Source of the DNA: Neocallimastix lanati (nom. inval.)
Taxonomy: Eukaryota; Neocallimastigomycota; Neocallimastigomycetes; Neocallimastigales; Neocallimastigaceae
NCBI GenBank assembly: GCA_016946835.1
Contig: JACVTC010000419.1
Coordinates: forward strand, 1-30,183
Length of the DNA stretch: 30,183 bases
Reading direction: 5' to 3'
Shown here: in pieces, positions 18,908-28,269 of the stretch
Layout of the letters: every line of letters begins with the position of its first letter
Numbering within the stretch: the first letter of the stretch is position 1
The notes under the pieces: model-generated
What the model saw: the letters and a program-made list of their open reading frames with translations, nothing else
What the model was told of the DNA's origin: nothing
Database searches by the model: none
Made by a program: the position numbers and the translations under genes

Positions 18908-19253
18908 AATTAAAACTTGAAAATGAATCTTTACTTTATTAATATCAAACTTATATTAATTTATTAATATCAATATTACTAAATATTATTTTATATTATT
19001 AAATATTATTAATATTCATGTATTCTTATTATATATTATATTCATGTAACTTTATTAATATCATGTAATTTTATTCAAAAAAGTTCGTACTATAAAATGG
19101 TTAATTAATTATTTTTATTTTATTATATTTTATTTTATTTTAATTTAGTTTAGTTTAGTTTAGTTTGCTTAATTTTAGTATAGTTATGCCTAACTGTTAG
19201 ATTCGTCTGGTATCCGAATCCTGGAGGCGGACCATGTAACGAAATCCTCAGTT
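18908..19253 (+). other. E5 3' region with (TTTAG)n repeat and a GC-richer patch
   Basis: No ORF beyond a few codons. It holds a TTTAG microsatellite (about 19144-19166) and a GC-richer stretch at about 19190-19250 just before E3. It could be the truncated 3' LTR of E5, but no copy is available upstream to confirm. Confidence 0.5.
19250..19253. repeat. AGTT target-site duplication, left of E3
   Basis: AGTT directly precedes the TG of the E3 LTR and recurs right of E3 (22105-22108) and right of E4 (30148-30151). Confidence 0.7.
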
Positions 19254-19719
19254 TGATACGATATTTTATTTATGTATCTAAATTAATATTTATTTATGGG
19301 CAATGACAATAAGGAATTATGACAAAATAATATATTCTAATATTAATTAGAAATAACACATACAATAATACAAAATAAAGTAATAAATATATCTTTTTAA
19401 TGTACTCTTTATTTATTATTAATTATTAATTATTACATAAATTATTATTATTACTCTCTTACATAAATATTATAATTAATTATCTCAAATATACATAATA
19501 TCTCTTTTTAACTATACTAAAATAAAATATAAAAATAGCTATTTATGTGAATTAATTTATCATAAGTATATACTTATAAATAAAAGAATTCTCCGTTTAA
19601 TAATTATTATTCTAAAATTATATATATTATTCTAAAATTATTATTGACCAATAATATTTAAGTATTTCTTTAACCTAAAGAATCTACCTAAATATCATAT
19701 TTATAGTGGTTACGTATCA
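19254..19719 (-). repeat. E3 3' LTR, 466 bp
   Basis: Begins and ends with the inverted repeat TGATACG/CGTATCA. It appears identical to 21639-22104. A TATAAATA box on the minus strand lies at 19705-19698, only about 15 nt from the LTR start, implying a very short U3. Confidence 0.9.
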
Positions 19720-19760
19720 AGACGCCCCCACTTAAATTAGACTTCGTCCCCTGAAGTCTC
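19720..19760 (-). other. E3 polypurine tract region and adjacent hairpin
   Basis: On the minus strand a G-rich run (AAGTGGGGGCG) ends 3-5 nt before the 3' LTR. Just upstream is the hairpin AGACTTC/GAAGTCT (19759-19739) with a 7-nt loop. E4 has a similar GGGGCATCT before its LTR. The exact primer end is not determinable by eye. Confidence 0.55.
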
Positions 19761-19773
19761 AATAACAATATAA

Positions 19774-19819
<46 letters not shown>

Positions 19820-19954
19820 TTAAATTTTGAATTAATGATTATTTTAATTTTTGAAATTCGAAATCTTGAAATTTCGAATTAATTTAATTTAAATTATTGA
19901 TATATATATATAATTATTTATTTATTAATATTTCATCATAATTAAATTATTTAT

Positions 19955-21403
19955 TTATTTATTTATTTTTTTATTTTTTTTTTTTTTTTTTTTTTGATTA
20001 TTATTATTGTTATTATTGTTATTATTATTATTGTTTTTATTATAATTTATTTCAATAACATTATTAACATTTTTATTTTCGTTATTTGTATAATTAGTAT
20101 TGTTATTAGTATTGTTATTATTAAAACTATTATTATTTCCTAATGAATTTATGTTTCTACTATATCCATTATTGTTTTTATTTATATTATTTCCAATTAT
20201 ATTATCCTGAATATTATTTATATTTGAATTAAATGTATTTTCTACACAATTAGTATTTAAATTATTGTTGAAATTAATTTCATTTCCAATATTAACATCT
20301 TTATTTTCTTGCTTATTATAATTTATACCATGATTATTGCTGATTCTATATTTTATTGTATTTATATTCTCATTTAAATTACTGTTATTGTTATTTGTAC
20401 CAAAATTTTTATTTAAATCATAATTACTTTTATATAGATAATTATTTAAATTATTATAATTATTATTACCAAAATTATTATTTAAATTATAATTATTTCT
20501 ATAAATTTCTCTATTCACATTATGCTTTTTACCAAAACTAGTCATATTATGATGATTTTCAGTAATACTACTATTTAAATTATAATTTCTACGATAATAA
20601 TTATTATAGTTTTTATTTCTATCATATAAATTAAATTTATAATTATAATTATTATGGTTTCCAGGTATAAAATTTCTTCTTTTATTTATTTCCAAAATTC
20701 CAGTTCTTTCTAATTCCGCTAATTCTTTAAACGAGTGTCTACAATTAACAGCTTTATGACCTAACTCATAGCATCTAAAGCACATAATTTTATTATTCTT
20801 ATTGTTTATATTACTATTTAATTTATTCATTTTGAAATTATTATTATTCCATTTTTGTTTATTATTCTTATAAATATTATTTAAATTTAAATTTAATTTC
20901 TTTTCAATTCTTTCAACTTTTTCTGCATACTTGAGAGCTTCGTTTATATCTTCGATTTCTTCTTCTAATATTCTTAAACAAGGATATATTCTAGACTTAA
21001 TTGAATTAACATAATTATTAACAGTAATTAATTTCTTTATATTATTATCAATATCATTATATTTTCTTAAGTATTTATAATTAAAATTACTAATTGATTC
21101 ATTTGAATTAATTTTCAAATTAATTAAGTTCCAATATTTCACGCTTGGTGTTATTTCTAGATATTCTTCTAAGGCTATTTTTATTTCTTTTAAGCTAGGA
21201 ACCTGATTCTTTTCTTCCTTTAATTCATCAAGAACATACCTAATTTCTTTATTTACACATTCTTTACATAAAATAAATCTTCTTTCTTGTTCTTTTATAT
21301 CCCATAATTCAAATGACTCGGTTAATTCTTCTATCCATTCATTGATATCATTATTATAATTTTCTAATAATGGTAACGTACTTAATATCTTAAAAACATT
21401 CAT
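19955..21403 (-). CDS. gag: E3 Gag with long Asn-rich C-terminal extension
   Basis: 482 residues. The N-terminal ~185 residues are homologous to E1 Gag: both have a VPSLKEI or YPSLKQI segment, EEYL.IT, and SRIYPC.RILE or TRMYPCSRVLE. The zinc knuckle CX2CX4HX4C is at 208-221, followed by HSFKELAELE, which also matches E1 (YSFKQLAEME). In E1 the protein ends shortly after this point and pol begins. Here ~250 Asn-rich residues follow, ending in poly-Asn and poly-Lys. No pol frame or slippery heptamer is present. Gag could build or co-assemble particles. The extension may be expanded microsatellite sequence rather than a functional domain. Confidence 0.87.
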   Translation of the reverse strand: MNVFKILSTLPLLENYNNDINEWIEELTESFELWDIKEQERRFILCKECVNKEIRYVLDELKEEKNQVPSLKEIKIALEEYLEITPSVKYWNLINLKINSNESISNFNYKYLRKYNDIDNNIKKLITVNNYVNSIKSRIYPCLRILEEEIEDINEALKYAEKVERIEKKLNLNLNNIYKNNKQKWNNNNFKMNKLNSNINNKNNKIMCFRCYELGHKAVNCRHSFKELAELERTGILEINKRRNFIPGNHNNYNYKFNLYDRNKNYNNYYRRNYNLNSSITENHHNMTSFGKKHNVNREIYRNNYNLNNNFGNNNYNNLNNYLYKSNYDLNKNFGTNNNNSNLNENINTIKYRISNNHGINYNKQENKDVNIGNEINFNNNLNTNCVENTFNSNINNIQDNIIGNNINKNNNGYSRNINSLGNNNSFNNNNTNNNTNYTNNENKNVNNVIEINYNKNNNNNNNNNNNNNQKKKKKKNKKINK

Positions 21404-21638
21404 CTTTAAAAATTTTATTTATTCTTATATATATTTTTTATTACAATTTTCTAATTCAATTTAATATTATTATAACTATTACTATTATAATTATTAATAA
21501 CTAATTTAAACTAATTAAATTCTTTTTATATATATACTAAATAATATTTATTATATATTTATTATGTAGATGTATTATTTTATTAATTTTATTTTCATAT
21601 TATTTTGCTATTGTCACGCCCGGATTCTCCACCAAATT
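21404..21638 (-). other. E3 leader with primer-binding site
   Basis: The primer-binding site is 21634-21617, separated from the LTR by 4 nt. The remaining ~210 nt to the gag ATG is AT-rich with no ORF and no resemblance to the long E4 leader. Confidence 0.7.
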
Positions 21639-22104
21639 TGATACGATATTTTATTTATGTATCTAAATTAATATTTATTTATGGGCAATGACAATAAGGA
21701 ATTATGACAAAATAATATATTCTAATATTAATTAGAAATAACACATACAATAATACAAAATAAAGTAATAAATATATCTTTTTAATGTACTCTTTATTTA
21801 TTATTAATTATTAATTATTACATAAATTATTATTATTACTCTCTTACATAAATATTATAATTAATTATCTCAAATATACATAATATCTCTTTTTAACTAT
21901 ACTAAAATAAAATATAAAAATAGCTATTTATGTGAATTAATTTATCATAAGTATATACTTATAAATAAAAGAATTCTCCGTTTAATAATTATTATTCTAA
22001 AATTATATATATTATTCTAAAATTATTATTGACCAATAATATTTAAGTATTTCTTTAACCTAAAGAATCTACCTAAATATCATATTTATAGTGGTTACGT
22101 ATCA
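21639..22104 (-). repeat. E3 5' LTR, 466 bp
   Basis: Direct copy of 19254-19719 with no difference seen. The outer end abuts AGTT and then the E4 3' LTR. Confidence 0.9.
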
Positions 22105-22108
22105 AGTT
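22105..22108. repeat. AGTT junction shared by E3 and E4
   Basis: Only these four bases separate the outer LTR ends of E3 and E4. They serve as the target duplication for both. Confidence 0.75.
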
Positions 22109-22456
22109 TGTTAAGGTTTTAGAGAATTAAATAAAAATAAAGTAAGGAAACACAAATTTTATTCATTTATTTATTATTTTTATTTATTTTATTAATTTTA
22201 CTTGATTTTATTTTATTTTATTTTATTTGATTTGATTTTATTTTATTTAATGATATTTAAAAATTAGTAGCAAAATTTACAACTATTTATACTTTTTTTT
22301 CAAGGCATAAAAGTTGTTCTTGCCACTAAATTACATTTTATTATTATTTTTCTTTTTATATATAAAAACTATTAAATTTAAATTGATTTTTATAATCAAT
22401 TATATAAAATTTAATTATAACAATATAAATAAAATACATTTATAATATTAATAAAA

Positions 22457-22495
<39 letters not shown>

Positions 22496-22977
22496 CTATC
22501 TAAAATATTACTAATAAGAATTTATTTAATTGGCTAAAATTTTTATTACACTCTGTTAAAATATTCAAATAAAAATAAAAATACTATTCTAATATAAAGG
22601 TTTTTAATAAAATAAAATATTTTTCAATATAAAATAAAACATTTCGATATAAAATTTTATAATAAAAAGTTAAAATATAATATATAAATTTTTAATTATC
22701 AATATATAAAAATATTATTAATATAAATTTTCATTATTAATATAAAAAAAATAAGATTTATTATTAATATTGCTAATATAAGTTTTAAATATATAAAAAT
22801 ATTACTATTAATATAAGATTTAATATAAAAATATAAAGTTTAATATAATTTTTGATTTAATTTTTGATCTTTGGATTTAAAAATTTATTAAAGTACAAAA
22901 ATAATAATGTACACATAATGTATTAGAAATAAATCGTAGATTTAATTAAGAATGCATTATTTAGTACATTCTTATCA
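22109..22977 (-). repeat. E4 3' LTR, 869 bp
   Basis: Plus-strand ends are TGTTAAGG and CTTATCA, an imperfect inverted repeat. A long T run lies near 22460-22490. The last 30 nt hold an 8-bp inverted repeat TAAGAATG/CATTCTTA. Confidence 0.92.
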
Positions 22978-22995
22978 AGATGCCCCGACGAAGAC
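22978..22995 (-). other. E4 polypurine tract region
   Basis: Between the pol stop and the LTR the minus strand reads GTCTTCGTCGGGGCATCT. The GGGG run followed by CATCT parallels the E3 GGGGGCGTCT in the same place. Confidence 0.5.
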
Positions 22996-25900
22996 TCAAG
23001 CTTCTCTGTAAGCGGAGTTAAACTTTACTAAATTTTTAAAGTGAACATTCCTATCGAGTTGCTTTCCAGTCTTCTGATCGATTAGGGTTGCCGTGTTGAA
23101 TTGAATTTTTAAAATTTTAAATGGTCCATTGTAATATGGTTCTAGCTTAGTGCGGCTAAAGTTTCTAACAAGAACAAGATCACCAGCCTTTAATTCTTTT
23201 CCCTTTTTCATACTTATTTGTTCTTCTCGTCTTGTTGCCCAATACTTGTTAGCATTCTTCACATTTTCGCATGCTTCTCTAGTCCATTGATAATGACGAA
23301 CAAATTTTTCCATTAAAATTTCATCATATGATTTACCTGCATTTTCAATTGTTCTTATGGCTATATCATAAGGCTGTTGGTCTTCTCTTCCATATACTAA
23401 TTCAAAACTAGAATGTCCAGTAGCTGTATTTTTGGTAGTTCGAAGTGCCCATAAAGCAGAAGGTAAAACTTCATCCCAATCTTGATTTTTCCTTCCTAAT
23501 AAACGAAGTAATTTTCCAATTTCTTTATTTCGATTTTCAGTAAGGCCATTTGATTCAGGGTGGTAAGTAGCTACAAATTTAACATATACATCATAAAGAT
23601 CAAGAAAGATTTTAGTCATATCAGAAGTGAATTGGACTCCATTATCAGTAGTAATAACTTGAGGTACACCATGTCTTGCAAAAACGTTTATTAAAAATTT
23701 AATTATATCAGAGGAAGTTATGTTTTCAGTGGGTTCGGCTTCAACCCATTTGGTAAAGTAATCAACAGTTACTATAATATATTGATTATTATTTCTTGTT
23801 TTTGGTAACGGTCCTATAATATCTAATCCTAAATGCACAAAGGGACCCTCCACTTTAGTCGGATGGTTTTCGGTTGGTTCTGGATATGGTTGAGGACGAT
23901 TTAATTGGCATTTTTCACAATTACTAACAATTCTTTTGATATCTTTAATCATATGATTCCAATAAAAGTTTTTCTTAAGTCTTTGATATGTTTTGTAATA
24001 TCCTTCGTGGCCAATATTATGAGCTTCTAAAATTAATTTAAACCTTTCATTTTCGTCCGTTATTAATTTTCTATAATTTCCATTGTCGATAAAGTAATCT
24101 TCACCATCAATAACAGTAAACTTTTCATTAATAAATTCCTTTATAACTTTAGATAATAATTCTTCATTATTTCCATTAGTAATTTTTGTTAATAATATCT
24201 TTCTCTCTTCCTTACTTTTCATTCTTGAAAGAGCATCAGCTAACACATTCTTTTTGCCTGATTCATATTTTATATTAATTCCAAGCATACTAGCGGTTAG
24301 ACACCATCTTGTTTGCCTTGCATTCAAAGGTTCTTTATTCTTAAATAAACCAACTAATGGTTTATGATCTGTGTAAATAGTTGTAGGTAGTGGATTTCCT
24401 TCAATATAAGATTTAAATTTAGTCATACAGTAAAACAAAGCGGTTCCTTCCAAATCGGTAATACCATAATTCTTTTCAGCTTTCTTTAAACTTCTACTTA
24501 TAAAGTGAATTGGATGCTCCTTACCGGTTTCTTCTTCTTTTTGTAAAAGAACTCCACCAATTCCATTATACGAAGCATCAGTTCTAATGATAAAAGGTTT
24601 GTCAAATGACGGAAATTTTAGAATAGGCGCATTGATTAATTTTTCTTTTAGGAGTTCAAAGCTTTCTTGTTGTTCTTTATTCCATTCATATTTAGTATTC
24701 TTTTTCAATAATTTACATAAAGGTGAGGTAATTTGAGCATATTTAGGAATAAAGTCACGATAATATCCTACTGCTCCTAGAAATGATCTTAATTCATGAA
24801 TTGATGAAGGGGCTTCCCACTTCTTAATAGCTGTTATTTTACTTTCCATGGGACTTAATCCTTTAGTAGTAAGTTTGTGACCTAATACATCAACTTCAGT
24901 TTGAAGAAAATGGCACTTTTCAATATTAATTTTTAACTTGTTTTCTTTAAATACTTCTAATACTTGTTTAATATGAATTAAATGTTCTTCGATACTTTTT
25001 GAATAGATCAAAACATCATCAATAAATACGTAAACAAATTCACCAATAAAAGGGAATAAAATTTTATTCATTTCTCTTTGGAAGGTTGAGGGAGCTCCAG
25101 TAAGTCCAAAAGGCATAACCTTAAATTGATAATTTCCAAACTTAGTAGTGAAAGTGGTTACTTCAACGCTTTCTTCATCCATTAAGATTTGGTGAAAACC
25201 AGAAAATAAATCAAGAGTTGTAAATATTTTAGCTCCTCCGAGACTATCAAAAATTTCATCTATATATGGAACTGAATAAGAATCTTTTTCTGTCATATCA
25301 TTGACTTTTCGGTAGTCAATGCACAAGCGCCACTTTCCATTGTGTTTTAGAATGAGTACTACTGGAGATGACCATTCTGAACAGGATGGTTCTATCAATC
25401 CTTTCTTAATAAGCTTTGTAAGTTCTTCTTTTAAGATATCTGATTTTAATTTAGTTAACCTATAACTTCTTAATTTTACTGGCTTTGCATTTGCTTTCAA
25501 ACGGATCTTATGTGGTGAAAGTTTAGAAGGAGTTAGTTCTTCTGTTGAAGTGGCAACTATGTCAATCATTTCTTTGAGAATTTTAATAATTTGTTCTTTA
25601 TAATCTTTATTTAAGGTACTTAAAAATTCATCACTCTCAATAAATTCCATTGGAGTTAATTCCTTTATAATTTCCTTTTCATTATTCGTTTCTTTAACTT
25701 TTCTAATAGTGCAAATTATACTTTCTTCATCATAATATTGATTATTTATTTTAGCTATTTCTTCGTATTCACTTTCTGACAAAAGTTTACATAAACTGTT
25801 TAAGGTCGGATGAATAAATAAACAATGATCGATTTGAGTTTTAAAGTTTATTAACATATCATAAAATGAGTCTTCTTTCTCAATAATTCTAAAGTCCGCA

Positions 25901-26811
25901 TTAAATTCATAATTATTAATTTTTACTGGTAATTGAACAATAATTCCTTCCGAGTATTCTTCATCTTGTGTTGCTAGTTGGATTCTTCCACGACTTTTTC
26001 CAACTGTTTCATATTCACCAGGTAATTTATCAAAATACTGCTTAGTAACGATGCTTAGGTTACTACAAGAATCAATTAAAAGTTTTCCTAGTACTCCGTC
26101 AACACTTGCATCAACCATTGCTAAGTCTTCTTCGGCTACTTCATTACTTTTACTTATGTAGCTATGATCATAGTTATTCACTAATAAAGTTCGTGCTATT
26201 ACATTGTCTACAGTTCCAATTATTTTAGATTTTTCTAACTTTAAACCTTGAGTTAATTGTGAACGAATTTTCGGACATGCATTCAAGAGTTGACCTATCG
26301 TAATACTGGATTTAAGATTATTTAAATCATCCATAATATTGTAAGGTTCTTTATTATTCATCATTTTGATATTCCTTTTTACTAACTGAGTATTTTCATT
26401 ATTAGTTTCTTTAGTTTTTGTTGAAATTAATTTTTCCAAAGTATTAGTTTTATTTTGTTGATTATCTTTATTCATTTCTATATCTTCTATTTCATTATCA
26501 ATTACAAGTATATCTTCAGATTCAACTTTTTTCTTTCCTTTTGATGAATAATTGTTGTTTTCTTCTTTACTTTCTCTTACTCTTGTTATATTTCTTAATT
26601 CCTTTTCTTTTTGTTTTTCTTTGTTAATATTTGGTTGAGTTAAAATTGAAGGAAGTATTTGATTTTTATAAACTTTATTTGGTTTATTATGTAGCTCATT
26701 TTCTTTCTTCTTTCTTAAAGCAGGAGTTGCGAAAGGACGTGGATTATCTTTTAAACTTTTATGTACTTTCTTGGAATTATTTTCTTCCTTTTCGCTGTTA
26801 TTATCATTCAT
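22996..26811 (-). CDS. pol: E4 Pol polyprotein (protease, RT, RNase H, integrase)
   Basis: 1271 residues from the first ATG. The frame is open back to the frameshift site near 27000, adding about 60 residues (with NGSRSTPSDKT near the start). A charged, low-complexity N-terminal region is followed by a protease motif D247-S-C-S, again with Cys instead of Gly. RT has FIDD at 596-599, a common Ty3 variant of YxDD. RNase H has RTDAS (D745), DLEG and YTDHKPL. Integrase has the HHCC motif (HNIGHEG...CEKCQ) and D997, D1056 and E1092 with 35 residues between the last two. It ends with a YYNGPFKILK GPY/F-like segment and no chromodomain. It is clearly related to E1 Pol but diverged. Confidence 0.93.
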   Translation of the reverse strand: MNDNNSEKEENNSKKVHKSLKDNPRPFATPALRKKKENELHNKPNKVYKNQILPSILTQPNINKEKQKEKELRNITRVRESKEENNNYSSKGKKKVESEDILVIDNEIEDIEMNKDNQQNKTNTLEKLISTKTKETNNENTQLVKRNIKMMNNKEPYNIMDDLNNLKSSITIGQLLNACPKIRSQLTQGLKLEKSKIIGTVDNVIARTLLVNNYDHSYISKSNEVAEEDLAMVDASVDGVLGKLLIDSCSNLSIVTKQYFDKLPGEYETVGKSRGRIQLATQDEEYSEGIIVQLPVKINNYEFNADFRIIEKEDSFYDMLINFKTQIDHCLFIHPTLNSLCKLLSESEYEEIAKINNQYYDEESIICTIRKVKETNNEKEIIKELTPMEFIESDEFLSTLNKDYKEQIIKILKEMIDIVATSTEELTPSKLSPHKIRLKANAKPVKLRSYRLTKLKSDILKEELTKLIKKGLIEPSCSEWSSPVVLILKHNGKWRLCIDYRKVNDMTEKDSYSVPYIDEIFDSLGGAKIFTTLDLFSGFHQILMDEESVEVTTFTTKFGNYQFKVMPFGLTGAPSTFQREMNKILFPFIGEFVYVFIDDVLIYSKSIEEHLIHIKQVLEVFKENKLKINIEKCHFLQTEVDVLGHKLTTKGLSPMESKITAIKKWEAPSSIHELRSFLGAVGYYRDFIPKYAQITSPLCKLLKKNTKYEWNKEQQESFELLKEKLINAPILKFPSFDKPFIIRTDASYNGIGGVLLQKEEETGKEHPIHFISRSLKKAEKNYGITDLEGTALFYCMTKFKSYIEGNPLPTTIYTDHKPLVGLFKNKEPLNARQTRWCLTASMLGINIKYESGKKNVLADALSRMKSKEERKILLTKITNGNNEELLSKVIKEFINEKFTVIDGEDYFIDNGNYRKLITDENERFKLILEAHNIGHEGYYKTYQRLKKNFYWNHMIKDIKRIVSNCEKCQLNRPQPYPEPTENHPTKVEGPFVHLGLDIIGPLPKTRNNNQYIIVTVDYFTKWVEAEPTENITSSDIIKFLINVFARHGVPQVITTDNGVQFTSDMTKIFLDLYDVYVKFVATYHPESNGLTENRNKEIGKLLRLLGRKNQDWDEVLPSALWALRTTKNTATGHSSFELVYGREDQQPYDIAIRTIENAGKSYDEILMEKFVRHYQWTREACENVKNANKYWATRREEQISMKKGKELKAGDLVLVRNFSRTKLEPYYNGPFKILKIQFNTATLIDQKTGKQLDRNVHFKNLVKFNSAYREA

Positions 26812-26972
26812 TTTTCTTTTTATAGCATTTATAATGATATTATCCTCACTTTCAGTTGTGTCACTAAAATCAAATTCTTCAGATTCTTCATTAAAGGAAT
26901 TATTATCAATTGGAGTATTCTTAGTAAAAGTATTATTTTGTAAATTATTTAATGAAGCTATTGTTTTGTCAC

Positions 26973-27006
26973 TGGGAGTGCTTCTGCTCCCATTTAGAAG
27001 TTTAAA
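26973..27006 (-). promoter_or_regulatory. -1 ribosomal frameshift signal between E4 gag and pol
   Basis: The heptamer T-TTA-AAC (27006-27000) is in register with gag codons TCT TTA AAC. The gag TAA is at 26996-26994. After a 7-nt spacer comes stem TGGGAG/CTCCCA (26992-26987, 26978-26973) with an 8-nt loop. The -1 frame runs open into pol. Heptamer, spacer length, stem sequence and loop length equal those of E1, while spacer and loop sequences differ. Confidence 0.85.
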
Positions 27007-27971
27007 GACTTTTTGGAATATATTTCTTTTTTATTTTTTTCCATAATCTTATTTAATTGAGGGCAATAGTATGAGTAATGACCTTCTTCCTTACAAAAGA
27101 AGCAAGTTTTAATAGATAAATTTCTCATTTTCTGGGTTGATTCTTCTATAATATCTTGAGGTTTCGGTTTATTATTTGTTTGACTTGTTTGGAAAGTTTC
27201 GTTTCTTCTTTTAGGATAAAGTCTTGAAGTAGTACTGTTTTGATTATTTTGATTATGCTGGGAATTATTAACATTATAGGTATTAATATTATTGTTCCTT
27301 ACAGAAAGTCTATCTACTTTCTCGGCAATTTTGAAAGCTTTCTCCATACTTATATCATCTTTAAGGGATAATTTCTTCCAGGCTTCATAATTATTTTGAA
27401 TAGAATCAATATAATCTAGTACACCAATGCGCTTTCTTCTCTTTTTATCAAGTTTAGTGTACAAAGTTCTATATCTTACATTAAAGTCTTTAATCTTTTC
27501 GTTTCTTTTAATTCGCATTGCACGAAGTTCTTTAAGAAGTAAATTTTGGTCTTCTTTAATACCGTAAAAATTTTCAAGACTTGAAATAATTTTTCCAAGA
27601 GAAGGAAATTTAATATCATCATCAACATTTTCTTCTTCATCATCTTCTTCTTCTTCATCTGATGAATCATCACTTTCATCATCACTATCTTCTCCCAAAT
27701 CTTCAATAACGCGTTGTACTTCACCAGAGCTGGTAAGTAAACAAGCATTAAATATTGTTTCTGGATCTGTAATACCTTGTATCTTGATCCAAAGTTTTAA
27801 TTCAGTAGCCCAGGACTTAATATCTAAATTGTCCTTGCTAAGTTTCACAATATCTCTTAATTCTTTTTTCAATTCTTTAAAGCTCAAAGTTGTTTCCTTG
27901 GACATTTTGTTTAAATATTTCTTGTTGTATATTAATGAGGTGATTAAATAAGAATAAATTTGGAAATACAA
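26994..27971 (-). CDS. gag: E4 Gag
   Basis: 325 residues. A capsid-like N-terminal part (~20-220) is distantly homologous to E1 and E3 Gag (KFPSLGKI...LENFYGI, then an IKRNEKIKDFNVRYRTLY segment). It contains an acidic Asp/Glu stretch near 95-115. The zinc knuckle CX2CX4HX4C lies at 290-303. The annotated ATG is the first of the frame, but a second Met at residue 23 (MSKETTLSFKEL) is also possible because the first 22 residues (YFQIYSYLIT...) look unlike Gag. The C-terminus overlaps the frameshift heptamer. Confidence 0.87.
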   Translation of the reverse strand: MYFQIYSYLITSLIYNKKYLNKMSKETTLSFKELKKELRDIVKLSKDNLDIKSWATELKLWIKIQGITDPETIFNACLLTSSGEVQRVIEDLGEDSDDESDDSSDEEEEDDEEENVDDDIKFPSLGKIISSLENFYGIKEDQNLLLKELRAMRIKRNEKIKDFNVRYRTLYTKLDKKRRKRIGVLDYIDSIQNNYEAWKKLSLKDDISMEKAFKIAEKVDRLSVRNNNINTYNVNNSQHNQNNQNSTTSRLYPKRRNETFQTSQTNNKPKPQDIIEESTQKMRNLSIKTCFFCKEEGHYSYYCPQLNKIMEKNKKEIYSKKSLNF

Positions 27972-28079
27972 CTTTAAAAATATAGTTTAATAGGTAATTT
28001 AATATCGAATCAATTTTTAAAACAATATATTTTAGTAACTTTTGAAAATAATAATTTTATTTGCTTTCTTTAGTAGATA

Positions 28080-28269
28080 TAAGCTCGAAATCCTTATCGA
28101 CAACTTAGTAGAAATTATAAAGCACGAGGTTCTTTTCGACTACTTTATTAAGAATAATTTTAAGTTCGAAATCTTTATCGACAACTTAATAGAATAATTT
28201 TAAGTTCGAAATCTTTATCGACAACTCAATAGAATATTTTTCAAGCTCGAAACCTTTATCGACCACTTG
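28080..28269 (-). repeat. five ~40-bp tandem units, each a 28-nt hairpin
   Basis: Hairpins at 28080-28107, 28119-28146, 28161-28188, 28201-28228 and 28242-28269. Each has a 4-bp basal stem, an inner CGA/TCG stem and an ~8-nt loop. The basal pair covaries: TAAG/CTTA, AAAG/CTTT and CAAG/CTTG. Unit 4 has one mismatch. This supports selection on RNA structure in the leader. Confidence 0.75.

Larger units (their letters stand above)
15541..19253 (+). mobile_element. E5: internally deleted chromodomain Ty3 element (chromovirus), limits uncertain
   Basis: The coding part (16463-18907) has Gag, protease, the start of RT, the second half of integrase and a chromodomain in one ORF. I could not find a duplicated LTR or a primer-binding site on either side. 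The 5' limit is placed at the start of the structured block. The 3' limit is the E3 insertion point, and the true 3' end may lie beyond the inserted elements. Confidence 0.6.
19254..22104 (-). mobile_element. E3: gag-only non-autonomous Ty3/gypsy element
   Basis: Two 466-bp LTRs flank one gag ORF and no pol. The primer-binding site (21617-21634) is identical to that of E1 over 18 nt, and the 3' hairpin (19739-19759) matches E1. LTR ends are TGATACG/CGTATCA. A 4-bp AGTT duplication flanks the element. The LTRs look identical, so insertion was recent. Reverse transcriptase and integrase must come from elsewhere, most simply an E1-family element. Confidence 0.88.

Noticed and set aside
19145-19250. 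tRNA gene upstream of E3 (A-box-like TAGTATAGTTA)
   Set aside because: The A box has two mismatches, no proper B box is present and no T stem can be drawn.
25015-25026. FIDD instead of YIDD in E4 RT
   Set aside because: F at the first position of YxDD is a common variant in Ty3/gypsy elements, so it is not evidence of inactivation.
28080-28269. CRISPR array
   Set aside because: The units are contiguous ~40-bp tandem repeats without unique spacers, in a eukaryotic retroelement leader.
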